In this document: piece after piece, positions 1 to 8,363 of the stretch
Layout of the letters: each line of letters begins with the position of its first letter
How positions within the stretch are numbered: the stretch's first letter is position 1
NCBI GenBank assembly: GCA_020061125.1
Contig: JAGUYV010000417.1
Span: 1 to 13,949, forward strand
From: a bacterium
GTDB lineage: Bacteria > UBP15 > UBA6099 > DSWB01
Length of the DNA stretch: 13,949 nt
Reading direction: 5' to 3'
Notes under the pieces: generated by a model
Told to the model about the DNA's origin: nothing
Database searches by the model: none
Seen by the model: the letters and a program-made list of their open reading frames with translations, nothing else
Position numbers and translations under genes: made by a program

Positions 1-989
1 ATGAAAAGCTCAAAAACAAACAGATCAAGTGTCTGATCTGCCCGCGCGAGTGCGTGGTGGGCGACATGGAGCGCGGGTATTGCGGGAACAAGGAAAACCG
101 CGGGGGCAAATATGTGACCCTGGCGTGGGGCAACCCGTGCGCGGCCAACAACGATCCCATTGAAAAGAAGCCCCTGTTCCATTTCCTGCCTGGAACAAAA
201 TCGTTTTCCATCGCCGCCGCGGGCTGCAATTTCGACTGCAAGTTCTGCCAGAACTGGGACATCTCGCAGAGCCGCCCCGAGCAAACGCGCAATTACGACC
301 TGCCGCCAAAGGATGTGGCGTCGTACGCAAAAAAGGTGGGCAGCGCGTCCATCGCCTACACCTACGGCGAGCCGGTGGTGTTCTACAAGTACATGTACGA
401 CTGCGCCGCGGCCGCGCGCGCCGCGGGCATCCGCAGCGTGATGATTTCCAACGGATACATCAACACAAAGCCCCTGCGCGCCCTGTGCAAAACGCTCGAC
501 GCCGTCAAGATTGACTTCAAGGCGTTCACTGACAAGTTCTACAGGCAAACCTGCCAGGGCACGCTCAAACCCGTGCTCGACGCCATGGTCACTATTAAAA
601 AGGAAGAGGTCTGGCTCGAACTGGTCTATCTCGTGGTGCCCACGCTCAACGACGACAGCAAGGACATCCGCGCCATGGCGCAGTGGATCGTGAAAAACCT
701 CGGCGCGGACACCCCCGTGCACTTCACGCGCTTCCATCCGCAATACAGGCTCAAGAACCTGCCGCCCACGCCCCTCGACACCCTGGAGCGCATTTACGAC
801 ATCGCGCGGGACAAGGGCCTGCGCTATGCGTACATCGGCAATGTGCCCGGACACAAGACCGAGAGCACGCGCTGCCGCCACTGCGGAAAAACCGTGATCG
901 CGCGCACCGGGTACATCGTGTCTTCGATAAATATCAAAAATGGCAAGTGCGGGTTTTGCGGCAAAGCCATTCCCGGCGTGTGGTCGTAG
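1..989 (+). CDS. amrS: AmmeMemoRadiSam system radical SAM enzyme, 5'-truncated by window edge
   Basis: Radical SAM protein of the pyruvate-formate-lyase-activating-enzyme-like branch found with AMMECR1 and Memo proteins; its substrate is not established. The reading frame is open from base 3, so the true start lies upstream and 328 residues are visible. A GTG at 54 is only an internal in-frame codon. Visible features, counted from the first in-frame codon, are a Cys-rich N-terminal segment (CLICPREC, then GYCGNK), the 4Fe-4S motif CNFDCKFC (C75, C79, C82; CxxxCxxC), the segment YTYGEP near 119-124 where the family commonly has YTYNEP, and a C-terminal zinc-ribbon-like segment with CRHC and CGFC pairs. 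The N-terminal Cys cluster and the C-terminal CxxC pairs are what point to this subfamily rather than to a true PFL activase. AMMECR1 and Memo partners are not in the window and may lie upstream. The family call is firm; the role is unknown. Confidence 0.9.
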   Translation, partial: EKLKNKQIKCLICPRECVVGDMERGYCGNKENRGGKYVTLAWGNPCAANNDPIEKKPLFHFLPGTKSFSIAAAGCNFDCKFCQNWDISQSRPEQTRNYDLPPKDVASYAKKVGSASIAYTYGEPVVFYKYMYDCAAAARAAGIRSVMISNGYINTKPLRALCKTLDAVKIDFKAFTDKFYRQTCQGTLKPVLDAMVTIKKEEVWLELVYLVVPTLNDDSKDIRAMAQWIVKNLGADTPVHFTRFHPQYRLKNLPPTPLDTLERIYDIARDKGLRYAYIGNVPGHKTESTRCRHCGKTVIARTGYIVSSINIKNGKCGFCGKAIPGVWS

Positions 990-998
990 ACGCCCGGT

Positions 999-1027
999 CT
1001 GATATTCCACATAAAATTCGGTATGAT
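999..1027 (+). promoter_or_regulatory. Candidate promoter of the small ORF-larA-adh unit
   Basis: A CTGATA box (999-1004) is followed after 17 bases by TATGAT (1022-1027), about 40 bases before the ATG at 1067. It lies in the 77-bp gap after the radical SAM gene. The -35 matches consensus at 4 of 6 positions and the -10 at 5 of 6. This is inference from sequence only. Confidence 0.45.
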
Positions 1028-1066
1028 ATAGAAAACGCCGCCACGGCATTGAGGGTCGCCGCAGCC

Positions 1067-1498
1067 ATGAAAAAATTCCGCATCCAGTTCCCCCCGCCCG
1101 CGCGCCCAAGGGCGCTTTCCCGCGAGCGCGTGGCCGATGTGGCCGTGGCCTGCCTGCGCTTCCGCAACGGCGTGGACCATAAGCCCCCGGAGCCGCTCCA
1201 GCAGCTTCTTGCCGGATACGGCCCCGCGCTTCATGAAACCGCCGCTCCGGACACCGTTTTTATCTGTTTCAGCTCCGTGACCCGCAAAGACTGGGAGCGC
1301 GCCGCGCGGGTGTTCTACGAGCATGCTGTCAACCGGTTGCAGGATCTGCTCTGCGGCGCGGGCTACGCCTCGGGGCAGGAGCGCCTGTACCCCGACGAAA
1401 CGCGCAGCGGCGCGCACGCCTTCCCCGACGGACCCGTGTGCCGCGAAGCCTACAGGCGGTCCTTCGGCGATTCCTTCTCAAAATTCCCCGATTCGTGA
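1067..1498 (+). CDS. Small hypothetical protein (143 aa) leading the larA-adh unit
   Basis: I do not recognise this protein. It starts at ATG 1067 (MKKFRIQF) and ends with TGA 10 bases before the larA start, so it is very likely co-transcribed with larA. The N-terminus is basic and proline-rich (PPPARPRALSRER). A likely helical middle follows, then a short hydrophobic strand DTVFICFSS and the polar segment VTRKDWERAARVFYEHAV. There is no signal peptide, membrane segment or clear metal motif. The third codon position is GC-rich like that of the neighbours, and the position between a candidate promoter and larA supports a real gene. A frame on the opposite strand covers the same bases but has no support. 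It could be a lineage-specific companion of LarA; function unknown. Confidence 0.6.
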   Translation: MKKFRIQFPPPARPRALSRERVADVAVACLRFRNGVDHKPPEPLQQLLAGYGPALHETAAPDTVFICFSSVTRKDWERAARVFYEHAVNRLQDLLCGAGYASGQERLYPDETRSGAHAFPDGPVCREAYRRSFGDSFSKFPDS

Positions 1499-1508
1499 AA
1501 GGCGCTCC

Positions 1509-2795
1509 ATGAACATCACACTGGCTTACGGAAAAACCGGTCTGGACATCGCCATTGACGATTCGCTCAAACCCGCGGTTTACAGAAAAAAGCGCAACCC
1601 CGGCGCGGCCGACCCGCACGCGGCATTGGACACGGCCATGGCCGCGCCCATAGGCGCGCCGCGCCTGCGCGACATCGCCGCAGGCAAAAAGACCGCCGCC
1701 ATCGTAATCAATGACATCACAAGGCCCGTGCCCAACAAGCTGCTCCTCCCGCACATTATTGACGAGTTGCGCTGGGCCGGGCTGCGCGACGCGGACATCT
1801 GCATCCTCAACGCCACGGGCACGCACCGCCCCGCACCCCGCGACGAGCAGATCGAACTCGTGGGCGAAGACATCCTCGCCCGCCACCCGTTCTTCAACCA
1901 CGACTGCCACGCGGACCACGATCACCTGTATGTCGGCCTCACCCCGAATGGCACCGAGGTGTTTCTGGACAAACGGTACATGGAAGCCGATGTGCGCGTG
2001 CTCACCGGCCTCATTGAACCGCACTTTATGGCGGGCTACAGCGGCGGCCGCAAGGCGCTGTGCCCGGGCCTGGCGTCCATCCGCACCGTGCGCCACATCC
2101 ACCACCCCCGGTTCATGGAACACCCCACGGCCGCCAACCTCGTGGTCAAGGGCAATTTCATGCACGAGGAACTCCTGTCCATCATCCGCATGGCGCGCGT
2201 GGACTTCATCGTGAATGTCGTCATCAATGAAGACAGGGAGCTGTGCGCCGCGTTCTGCGGTGATGTTGACGAAGCGCATCTCGCGGGCGTGGAAGCCGCG
2301 CGGCGCTACGATGTGGTCGAGGCGGACGCCGAGGCCGACATTGTGATCACCACATCGGCAGGATACCCGCTCGACAAAACCTTCTATCAGGCCGTGAAGG
2401 GACTGTGCGGCGTCGAGGGCCTGGTCAGGCAGGGAGGAACCGTGATCCTGGCCGCGGAATGCAGCGAGGGCATGGGCAACCCCGCGTTCTTGGACTGCCT
2501 GCGCGTGCGTGCGCAGTTCGCCTCGCACGATGACTACATCCGGCACATCGAGCAGCCCGATCATTTCATCCCCGACCAGTGGCAGGTGGAAAAGCTGTCC
2601 CAGGCTCTGCGGCGCGCGCATGCCATGCTCGTGGCCGGCGGCCTGTCGGAAAAAGACCATCAATTGACTCTGTGCGAACGCGCCGCGTCCGTGGAAAGCG
2701 CCCTGCGCGCATGTTTGCAAAAGCACGGGCCCTCGGCTAAAATTGCAGTCGTCCCGGAAGGGCCTTATGTGATTCCAGTCGTCAAAGGAGAGTGA
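1509..2795 (+). CDS. larA: LarA family nickel-dependent 2-hydroxyacid (lactate) racemase
   Basis: The LarA/DUF2088 family racemises or epimerises 2-hydroxy acids using a nickel-pincer nucleotide covalently held on a lysine. The product has 428 residues, the usual family length. Motifs are DITRPVP (69-75), GTHR (104-107), and IEPHFMAGYSGGRKALCPG with H172 and K182, followed by H198. The spacings H172-K182 (10) and K182-H198 (16) equal those of Lactobacillus LarA H174, K184 and H200, so the cofactor-bearing lysine, the catalytic histidine and the nickel ligand are all present. ATG 1509 was chosen because the longer frame to 1323 overlaps the preceding gene and lacks a good ribosome site; AAAGG lies just upstream. 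The cofactor genes larB, larC and larE are not in this window. The substrate may be lactate or another 2-hydroxy acid, since many LarA homologues act on other compounds. The next gene starts four bases after its stop. Confidence 0.88.
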   Translation: MNITLAYGKTGLDIAIDDSLKPAVYRKKRNPGAADPHAALDTAMAAPIGAPRLRDIAAGKKTAAIVINDITRPVPNKLLLPHIIDELRWAGLRDADICILNATGTHRPAPRDEQIELVGEDILARHPFFNHDCHADHDHLYVGLTPNGTEVFLDKRYMEADVRVLTGLIEPHFMAGYSGGRKALCPGLASIRTVRHIHHPRFMEHPTAANLVVKGNFMHEELLSIIRMARVDFIVNVVINEDRELCAAFCGDVDEAHLAGVEAARRYDVVEADAEADIVITTSAGYPLDKTFYQAVKGLCGVEGLVRQGGTVILAAECSEGMGNPAFLDCLRVRAQFASHDDYIRHIEQPDHFIPDQWQVEKLSQALRRAHAMLVAGGLSEKDHQLTLCERAASVESALRACLQKHGPSAKIAVVPEGPYVIPVVKGE

Positions 2796-2799
2796 CCCC

Positions 2800-3978
2800 A
2801 TGTATTCCTTCAAATTCGCCCTGCCAACCCGGATCATCTTCGGAGTGCACGAATACGAAAACAGCCTCGGCGCCGAGGCCGAAAAGCTGGGCCGCCGGTG
2901 CCTCATCGTCACCGGTCCCAACATCAACGGCAAGACCAATTACATCCGCACCGCCGAAGCCATCCTCAAGGATCGCGGCATCGCATGCGAGGTGTTCGAC
3001 CAGGTCGAGGACAACCCCTCCAATGTGACCATCGAGAAAGGGCACAAGCTGTACCGGAAGATGAAAGCCGAGTTCATCCTGGGAGTGGGCGGCGGCAGCC
3101 CGCTCGACGCGGCCAAGGCCGTGGGCATCCTCGAAAGCAACGGCGGCAAGATCTCCGATTACTTCGGAGTGGAAAAAGTCACCAAACCCAATGTGCCGGT
3201 GATCTGCGTGCCCACCACAAGCGGCACGGGCGCGGAAGTCACCAAGTATTCCAACATCAATGTTCCCGGCGAAAAAACCAAGAACCTCATCAACAGCATC
3301 AACATCTGCCCCACCGTGGCCATCGTGGACCCCACGCTCACCTTGAGCATGCCCCGGGGCGTGACCGCGGTGTCCGGCGTGGACGCGCTCACCCATGTGG
3401 TGGAAAGCTACACCTGCACCTTCTCGCAGCCCATCACCGAGATGATCAACCTCGAAGCCATCAAAATCATCGCCCATTACCTGCCCCAGGCCGTGACCCT
3501 GCAGAACGATTTCATGGCGCATGTGATGATGAGCTACGCGTCCATGCTCGGGGGCATGGCCATCAACAACGCGGGCACGGGCATCGCCCACGGCTTGAGC
3601 TTCCCGCTCACCGCGCACTACGGCGTGCCGCACGGCGTGGCCACAGGCATCCTGCTCCCCTATGTCATGGAATTCAACATGCCCACCAACTACGCCAAGT
3701 TCGCAAGGATCGCCGAAGTCATGGGCGAGAACATCGAAGGGCTGTCCGTGCAGGAAGCCGCCGAACTCGCGCCCCTGGCCGTCAAGCGCCTGTTCCAGGC
3801 CATTGATTTCCAGCCCCGCTCCCTGGCCGTGTTCAAGGTCACGGACGCGCAAATCAAGAAGTACGCAGAAAACCTCATGTCGCAGAAGCAGAAACTGGCG
3901 AACAATCCGCGCATGCCCGATTTCGACGACATCGTGCGCATCGCCCAGCTCGGGCGCGACATCGGCATCGAGTTCTGA
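2800..3978 (+). CDS. Iron-containing (group III) alcohol dehydrogenase
   Basis: NAD(P)-dependent Fe-ADH family enzyme of 392 residues, interconverting an alcohol and an aldehyde or ketone in the cytoplasm. The N-terminal Rossmann-like domain has GGGSPLD (97-103) for dinucleotide binding and PTTSGTGAE (138-146). The C-terminal helical domain carries the metal ligands D195 and H199 (VDALTH), H264 (GIAHGLSFPL) and H278 (GVPHGVA), all intact. A strong Shine-Dalgarno, AAAGGAG (2784-2790), lies in the end of larA, and the ATG follows the larA stop by four bases, so the two are translationally close and surely one operon. A hairpin follows the stop. Substrate classes in this family include lactaldehyde, 1,3-propanediol, 4-hydroxybutyrate and methanol, and sequence alone does not choose between them. 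Next to LarA, a hydroxy-acid-linked aldehyde is a reasonable guess. Confidence 0.9.
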   Translation: MYSFKFALPTRIIFGVHEYENSLGAEAEKLGRRCLIVTGPNINGKTNYIRTAEAILKDRGIACEVFDQVEDNPSNVTIEKGHKLYRKMKAEFILGVGGGSPLDAAKAVGILESNGGKISDYFGVEKVTKPNVPVICVPTTSGTGAEVTKYSNINVPGEKTKNLINSINICPTVAIVDPTLTLSMPRGVTAVSGVDALTHVVESYTCTFSQPITEMINLEAIKIIAHYLPQAVTLQNDFMAHVMMSYASMLGGMAINNAGTGIAHGLSFPLTAHYGVPHGVATGILLPYVMEFNMPTNYAKFARIAEVMGENIEGLSVQEAAELAPLAVKRLFQAIDFQPRSLAVFKVTDAQIKKYAENLMSQKQKLANNPRMPDFDDIVRIAQLGRDIGIEF

Positions 3979-4004
3979 TCGCAATCGTTGTTCCGCAAGC
4001 CACG

Positions 4005-4031
4005 CAGCGGGGCCGGTGCGCCCCGCTGTTT
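4005..4031 (+). terminator. Probable terminator of the larA-adh unit
   Basis: A perfect 9-bp stem, CAGCGGGGC (4005-4013) with GCCCCGCTG (4020-4028), closes a 6-base loop and is followed by a short TTTCATT. The T-run is weak, so termination may be partial. It lies 26 bases after the alcohol dehydrogenase stop and just before a TATAAT box. Confidence 0.6.
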
Positions 4032-4041
4032 CATTCCGGGG

Positions 4042-4047
4042 TATAAT
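4042..4047 (+). promoter_or_regulatory. Perfect TATAAT -10 box upstream of the YdjC/ChbG-like gene
   Basis: TATAAT lies in the context GTATAATAGGAAAAA, 22 bases before the first ATG of the next gene. No convincing -35 stands at 16-18 bases upstream, because that space is taken by the terminator hairpin. A very similar string, GTATAATAAGGAAAAA, precedes the alkaline phosphatase at 10107. Confidence 0.45.
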
Positions 4048-4069
4048 AGGAAAAAGCCTTGGAGGGCGC

Positions 4070-5002
4070 ATGATGGAAATCCGGAAATGCGCGCCCGCGT
4101 TTCTCGGGGCGCTGTTCATCGCCGCTTGCCTGTGGGCCGCGCAGCCGCTGCGTTCGCAGACAAAATCTCCGTCCCCGCAGGAACAGATTTTGCAGAGCCT
4201 TGGCGCGGACCGGGCCGTGATCTTCAACGGCGACGACCTGGGCCGCACCCGCTGGTCCAACGAGGGCGTGGCGCAGGCGTTCGACAACGGGGTGCTCACC
4301 AGCACATCGCTCATGACTCCGGCCCTGGCGCGGGACGACGCCTACGCCATCGCGCGCGCCAATCCCCATTACGACATTGGCGTGCACCTGATTCTGGCTC
4401 GGGACGACGCGCCCGGCAATCTGTACAAACCCCTCAACCCCGCGGACACGACAACCTCGTTCATTGACCAGAACGGCAACTTCATCACCACCATCGCGCC
4501 GTTGCTGAACGCGGACAAAGACCAGGTGTATGCCGAACTCAAGGCCCAGATCGAGCACGCCCTGGCAAACGGCGTGGACATCACACATCTGGATTGCCAC
4601 AAAGGCTGGTACCACGACTACAACCCGCGCACGCTCAAACCCGTTCTGGCTCTTGCCGCGCAGCACCGCCTGCCCATCCGCTGGATGGGCCGCAGTTCCG
4701 ACCCGAGCCTCACATCAAAGGGCATCGTCACGCCCGACAACCTTGTGTTCATCAACGGCCGTCTGCCGTTGGAGGACAAAAAGCAACAACTCGTGGACAG
4801 CCTCAATAATCTCAAGCCCGGCATCACCGAGTTCCTGTTTCACCCGGCCACCGGCGGATACACCGAAGACGAAGCGGCCATGCGCACCTCGGACCTCAAG
4901 CTCATGCTGGACCCGGATGTGCGCGCCGCCGCGGGCGCAACCCCGCTCATCGGGTTCAAGGCCCTGCGGGACAAAATGCGGGAGCTGGACGCAAAGCGCT
5001 GA
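4070..5002 (+). CDS. YdjC/ChbG-family carbohydrate deacetylase-like protein with export signal
   Basis: Protein of 310 residues in the YdjC/ChbG family, whose studied members remove acetyl groups from chitooligosaccharides with a metal bound by Asp and His. Visible motifs are FNGDDLGRT with D55 and D56, GVHL with H106, THLDCH with H173 and H177, and FLFHPA with H258, which together form the family metal site. The N-terminus (MMEIRK, then a hydrophobic stretch to about 24) reads as a signal peptide; IAAC at 17-20 could be a lipobox. Classical ChbG is cytoplasmic, so an exported form is notable. GGAGGG (4061-4066) precedes two adjacent ATGs; the second (4073) has the better spacing of 6 bases, the first (4070) only 3. 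It probably has its own promoter. The exact sugar substrate is not known. Confidence 0.82.
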   Translation: MMEIRKCAPAFLGALFIAACLWAAQPLRSQTKSPSPQEQILQSLGADRAVIFNGDDLGRTRWSNEGVAQAFDNGVLTSTSLMTPALARDDAYAIARANPHYDIGVHLILARDDAPGNLYKPLNPADTTTSFIDQNGNFITTIAPLLNADKDQVYAELKAQIEHALANGVDITHLDCHKGWYHDYNPRTLKPVLALAAQHRLPIRWMGRSSDPSLTSKGIVTPDNLVFINGRLPLEDKKQQLVDSLNNLKPGITEFLFHPATGGYTEDEAAMRTSDLKLMLDPDVRAAAGATPLIGFKALRDKMRELDAKR

Positions 5003-5116
5003 CCGCGCCGCGCTCGCTGGCGCGCGCCGTGTAAAATCTTTATGATTTCATGGATAGTAATTTGAAAACCGGACCGCGGCGCAGGGTCCGGGCAGGCACA
5101 CGGAAAGGAATCGGCA

Positions 5117-5800
5117 ATGGCAGCGGAACAGGTCGCAAGGGGCGTATATCAGGTGGCGGGGCCGGACCTCACCGGAGGCGGCGACGCCGCGGCGTATCTC
5201 GTGCTGTTCGAGGGCGAAGCCGCTCTCATAGACGCGGGCGCGGACGCAAAAGCCAAAGCGCTCATAGCCAACATTGACGAAGTCCTCAACGGCAGCGGCA
5301 TCTCCCTGGAACTGCTTGTGCTCACCCACAACCACATAGACCATGTGGGCGGCGCCGCCGCCATCAAGAAGCGCTACGGCGTGGAAATTGTCATGCACGC
5401 CCTGGACGCCCCCGCCCTCGAGAACGGCGACAACCACGCCACGGCCGCGGACATGTACAACACCAAAGTGCAGCCCGTGGAAGTGGACCTTTACATCGAG
5501 GAAAAAGTGTATCCCCTGGAGCTTGAAGGCGGGCGCCTCACCTGCCTGCACACCCCAGGCCACACCCCCGGCAGCATAAGCGTGTTGCTTGAAAGGGACG
5601 GAAACCGCATCCTCTTTGGACAGGACATCCACGGCCCTTTTATGCCGCAGTTCAATTCCGACCTCGACGAGTGGCGCACTTCCATGCTCAAACTGCTCAA
5701 GCTCAAGTGCGACATCCTGTGCGAGGGCCATTTCGGGGTCATCGAGCCGGAGGACTCCGTGGCCGCGTTCATCAAGCAGCATCTGCGCTCCAACACATGA
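5117..5800 (+). CDS. Metallo-beta-lactamase-fold hydrolase (glyoxalase II-like)
   Basis: Compact 227-residue MBL-fold protein without a signal peptide, so likely cytoplasmic. The binuclear metal motif is complete: THNHIDH with H71, H73, D75 and H76, then H149 in TPGHTPG, D170 in GQD and H205 in EGHFG. The TPGHTPG and GQD pattern is common in hydroxyacylglutathione hydrolase-like and related thioester or lactone hydrolases. The length lacks the C-terminal helical domain of true glyoxalase II, so that specific activity should not be assumed. The ATG at 5117 follows AAAGGAA at a usable distance. It stands alone: the gap from the previous gene is 114 bases and the next unit is a tRNA with its own promoter. 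A TATGAT at 5041-5046 could be a -10 but lacks a clear -35. Confidence 0.85.
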   Translation: MAAEQVARGVYQVAGPDLTGGGDAAAYLVLFEGEAALIDAGADAKAKALIANIDEVLNGSGISLELLVLTHNHIDHVGGAAAIKKRYGVEIVMHALDAPALENGDNHATAADMYNTKVQPVEVDLYIEEKVYPLELEGGRLTCLHTPGHTPGSISVLLERDGNRILFGQDIHGPFMPQFNSDLDEWRTSMLKLLKLKCDILCEGHFGVIEPEDSVAAFIKQHLRSNT

Positions 5801-5822
5801 CGCCCCGCGCCCCGGATCGTCC

Positions 5823-5851
5823 TTGACAGCGCCCATGCGCATTCCTATACT
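5823..5851 (+). promoter_or_regulatory. Strong sigma70-type promoter of the tRNA-Arg gene
   Basis: Consensus TTGACA (5823-5828), an exact 17-base spacer, then TATACT (5846-5851). The predicted start is near 5858, about 42 bases before the mature tRNA. The same pair of boxes and spacer occurs at the downstream 16S promoter. Confidence 0.85.
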
Positions 5852-5899
5852 TTTCTGTGGCTTGGGGCAGGGGAGCACGCCCGGAGCCGCGTAACACGA

Positions 5900-5973
5900 G
5901 CGCTCGTAGCTCAGTTGGATAGAGCGCAGCCCTGCGGAGGCTGAGGCCACAGGTTCAAATCCTGTCGAGCGCG
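5900..5973 (+). tRNA. tRNA-Arg (anticodon GCG)
   Basis: A full cloverleaf can be drawn. The acceptor GCGCTCG pairs with CGAGCGC (5900-5906 with 5966-5972), the D stem GCTC with GAGC, and the anticodon stem CAGCC with GGCTG (5927-5931 with 5939-5943). The anticodon loop is CTGCGGA, giving anticodon GCG at 5934-5936. The T stem ACAGG pairs with CCTGT around TTCAAAT. The variable loop is 5 bases. A20 in the D loop (arginine identity) and G37 after the anticodon fit an Arg tRNA that reads CGN codons. The discriminator is G5973 and CCA is not encoded. Most bacteria use ACG, edited to ICG, for CGU/CGC; here G34 is genomic. Confidence 0.93.
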
Positions 5974-6147
5974 TACCGCAAAACATGAATCATTCCAGCC
6001 CGTGAGGCTGTTGAAGTCTGCGAGGATTCGGCTCGTGTTGGCGCAAAGCTGCGAAAAATCGGGGACTGGGGTGCCGCTGAACAACCGGACATTTGTTTTC
6101 TTCGCTATGTTTCCAAGTCTCGCAAATGAGCAAAAGCGAGGAAAAAT

Positions 6148-6201
6148 ACCGGGACTGGGTGCGTTTTGCGACAGCAAAACCTTGCCTGTCCCGTGTTTTT
6201 T
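6148..6201 (+). terminator. Poly-T hairpin, likely terminator downstream of tRNA-Arg; GGGACTGGG repeat copy
   Basis: GGGAC (6151-6155) pairs with GTCCC (6188-6192), flanked inside by GG/CC after a T-T mismatch. An inner stem TTTTGC/GCAAAA closes a GACA loop. Six T residues (6196-6201) follow directly. It is an imperfect but long hairpin with the form of an intrinsic terminator, about 175 bases after the tRNA. Confidence 0.5.
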
Positions 6202-6364
6202 CCGATGCCGGGCTTTTTCACAGCCCAGCCGGGTCGTTTTCCGCAAGGGAAACGAAGCCTGTACCCAGGATTTTTCGCCCCCGCGTGAAACTCCTGCCCG
6301 TTTATTGTGTGATTCCGGCTCTATCTCGACACGCCCACGGAGGCAGAACCGGCCATCACTTTTT

Positions 6365-6386
6365 CTTATATATATCTATATATAAG
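6365..6386. repeat. Perfect AT-rich palindrome, 10-bp arms
   Basis: CTTATATATA and TATATATAAG form perfect inverted arms around a central TC. The surrounding DNA is GC-rich. Such a sequence could extrude a cruciform or form a protein-binding site; it lies about 65 bases before the first 16S promoter. Confidence 0.75.
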
Positions 6387-6450
6387 GCAGTCGAGACGCA
6401 CGGCGCACGGCGCGCGCCGGGACAGGGCATGAAAAAAACCCAAAAAAGCA

Positions 6451-6478
6451 TTGAAAATCCGGGGCGTTGGCCTATACT
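6451..6478 (+). promoter_or_regulatory. 16S rRNA upstream promoter P1 with phased A-tracts
   Basis: TTGAAA (6451-6456), a 16-base spacer, then TATACT (6473-6478). Immediately upstream are an A7 run (6432-6438) and an A6 run (6442-6447) centred about one helical turn apart, suggesting intrinsic bend or an UP-like element. Confidence 0.65.
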
Positions 6479-6533
6479 GAATAAGCGCCGGTTGTGCCGG
6501 CCGGGAAATTTGAGAAATTCTTGAAAAAATGTG

Positions 6534-6562
6534 TTGACAAACACTTGGCAGGGTAGTATACT
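6534..6562 (+). promoter_or_regulatory. 16S rRNA main promoter P2
   Basis: Consensus TTGACA (6534-6539), exactly 17 bases, then TATACT (6557-6562), with an AT-rich stretch upstream (6505-6531) that could act as an UP element. The expected start is near 6570. A 7-bp hairpin, AGACATC (6574-6580) with GATGTCT (6593-6599), would form at the very 5' end of this transcript. Confidence 0.88.
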
Positions 6563-6606
6563 AATAATTCGCAAGACATCAGACAAAGGTAGGATGTCTA
6601 TGGCGT

Positions 6607-6640
6607 GACCCTTGACAATGGAATAGTGAGAGCCCAGTTG
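6607..6640 (+). other. 5' arm of the pre-16S processing stem
   Basis: This 34-base segment is complementary to 8364-8397 downstream of the 16S gene: 32 base pairs with one bulged base on each side and one G-G mismatch. It loops out the whole 16S precursor, as bacterial RNase III processing stems do. Confidence 0.88.
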
Positions 6641-6723
6641 TAGTGGGTGGAAACAGCAGGCCTTGATAGGCTTTGTTTTGTTTTCGCCCAGTAACACCGT
6701 CAACGATAGTGATTTAGGATATT

Positions 6724-8298
<1,575 letters not shown>

Positions 8299-8363
8299 CT
8301 AGGGAGCTTCTGCCGATGCGTCCGCGCTTGATGCGCTGCGCGACGGCACACTCCTAGGCCGAT

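Larger units (their letters stand above)
5974..6450. other. Gene-poor, hairpin-rich intergenic region between tRNA-Arg and the 16S promoters
   Basis: No reading frame here has a credible protein. Frames of 127 and 143 codons have no homology I recognise, no ribosome site, and run through hairpins. Visible structures include CTCGC/GCGAG around 6119-6139, the poly-T hairpin at 6148-6201, and GGGCT/AGCCC near 6210-6225. An 8-bp stem closes a GCAA tetraloop at 6235-6254, and an AT palindrome lies at 6365-6386. Two copies of GGGACTGGG lie at 6062 and 6151. It may hold an unrecognised small RNA or remains of a mobile repeat. Confidence 0.5.

Noticed and set aside
1-3. ATG at base 1 as a gene start
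   Set aside because: It is out of frame with the radical SAM protein, whose frame starts at base 3 and is open to the left; the ATG frame soon stops.
1329-2939. Long open frame on the - strand opposite larA (536 codons)
   Set aside because: It mirrors the larA codons, lacks any recognisable motif or ribosome site, and larA has all catalytic residues. It arises from high GC at third positions.
2782-4314. Long open frame on the - strand opposite the Fe-ADH (510 codons)
   Set aside because: It is a shadow of a strongly supported gene, His/Gly/Asp-rich without domains.
6397-6420. CGCACGG repeated twice followed by GGCGCGCGCC
   Set aside because: Too short and too GC-biased to separate from chance.
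6002-6524. 127- and 143-codon frames between tRNA-Arg and 16S
   Set aside because: They run through hairpins, the AT palindrome and the P1 promoter, and have no ribosome site or known motif.
6656-6692. Terminator-like AGGCC...GGCTT hairpin followed by T-rich bases in the 16S leader
   Set aside because: The stem has only five pairs with one wobble, and the T-run is broken by G. A terminator here would block 16S synthesis, so it was not called; no clear boxA was seen either.
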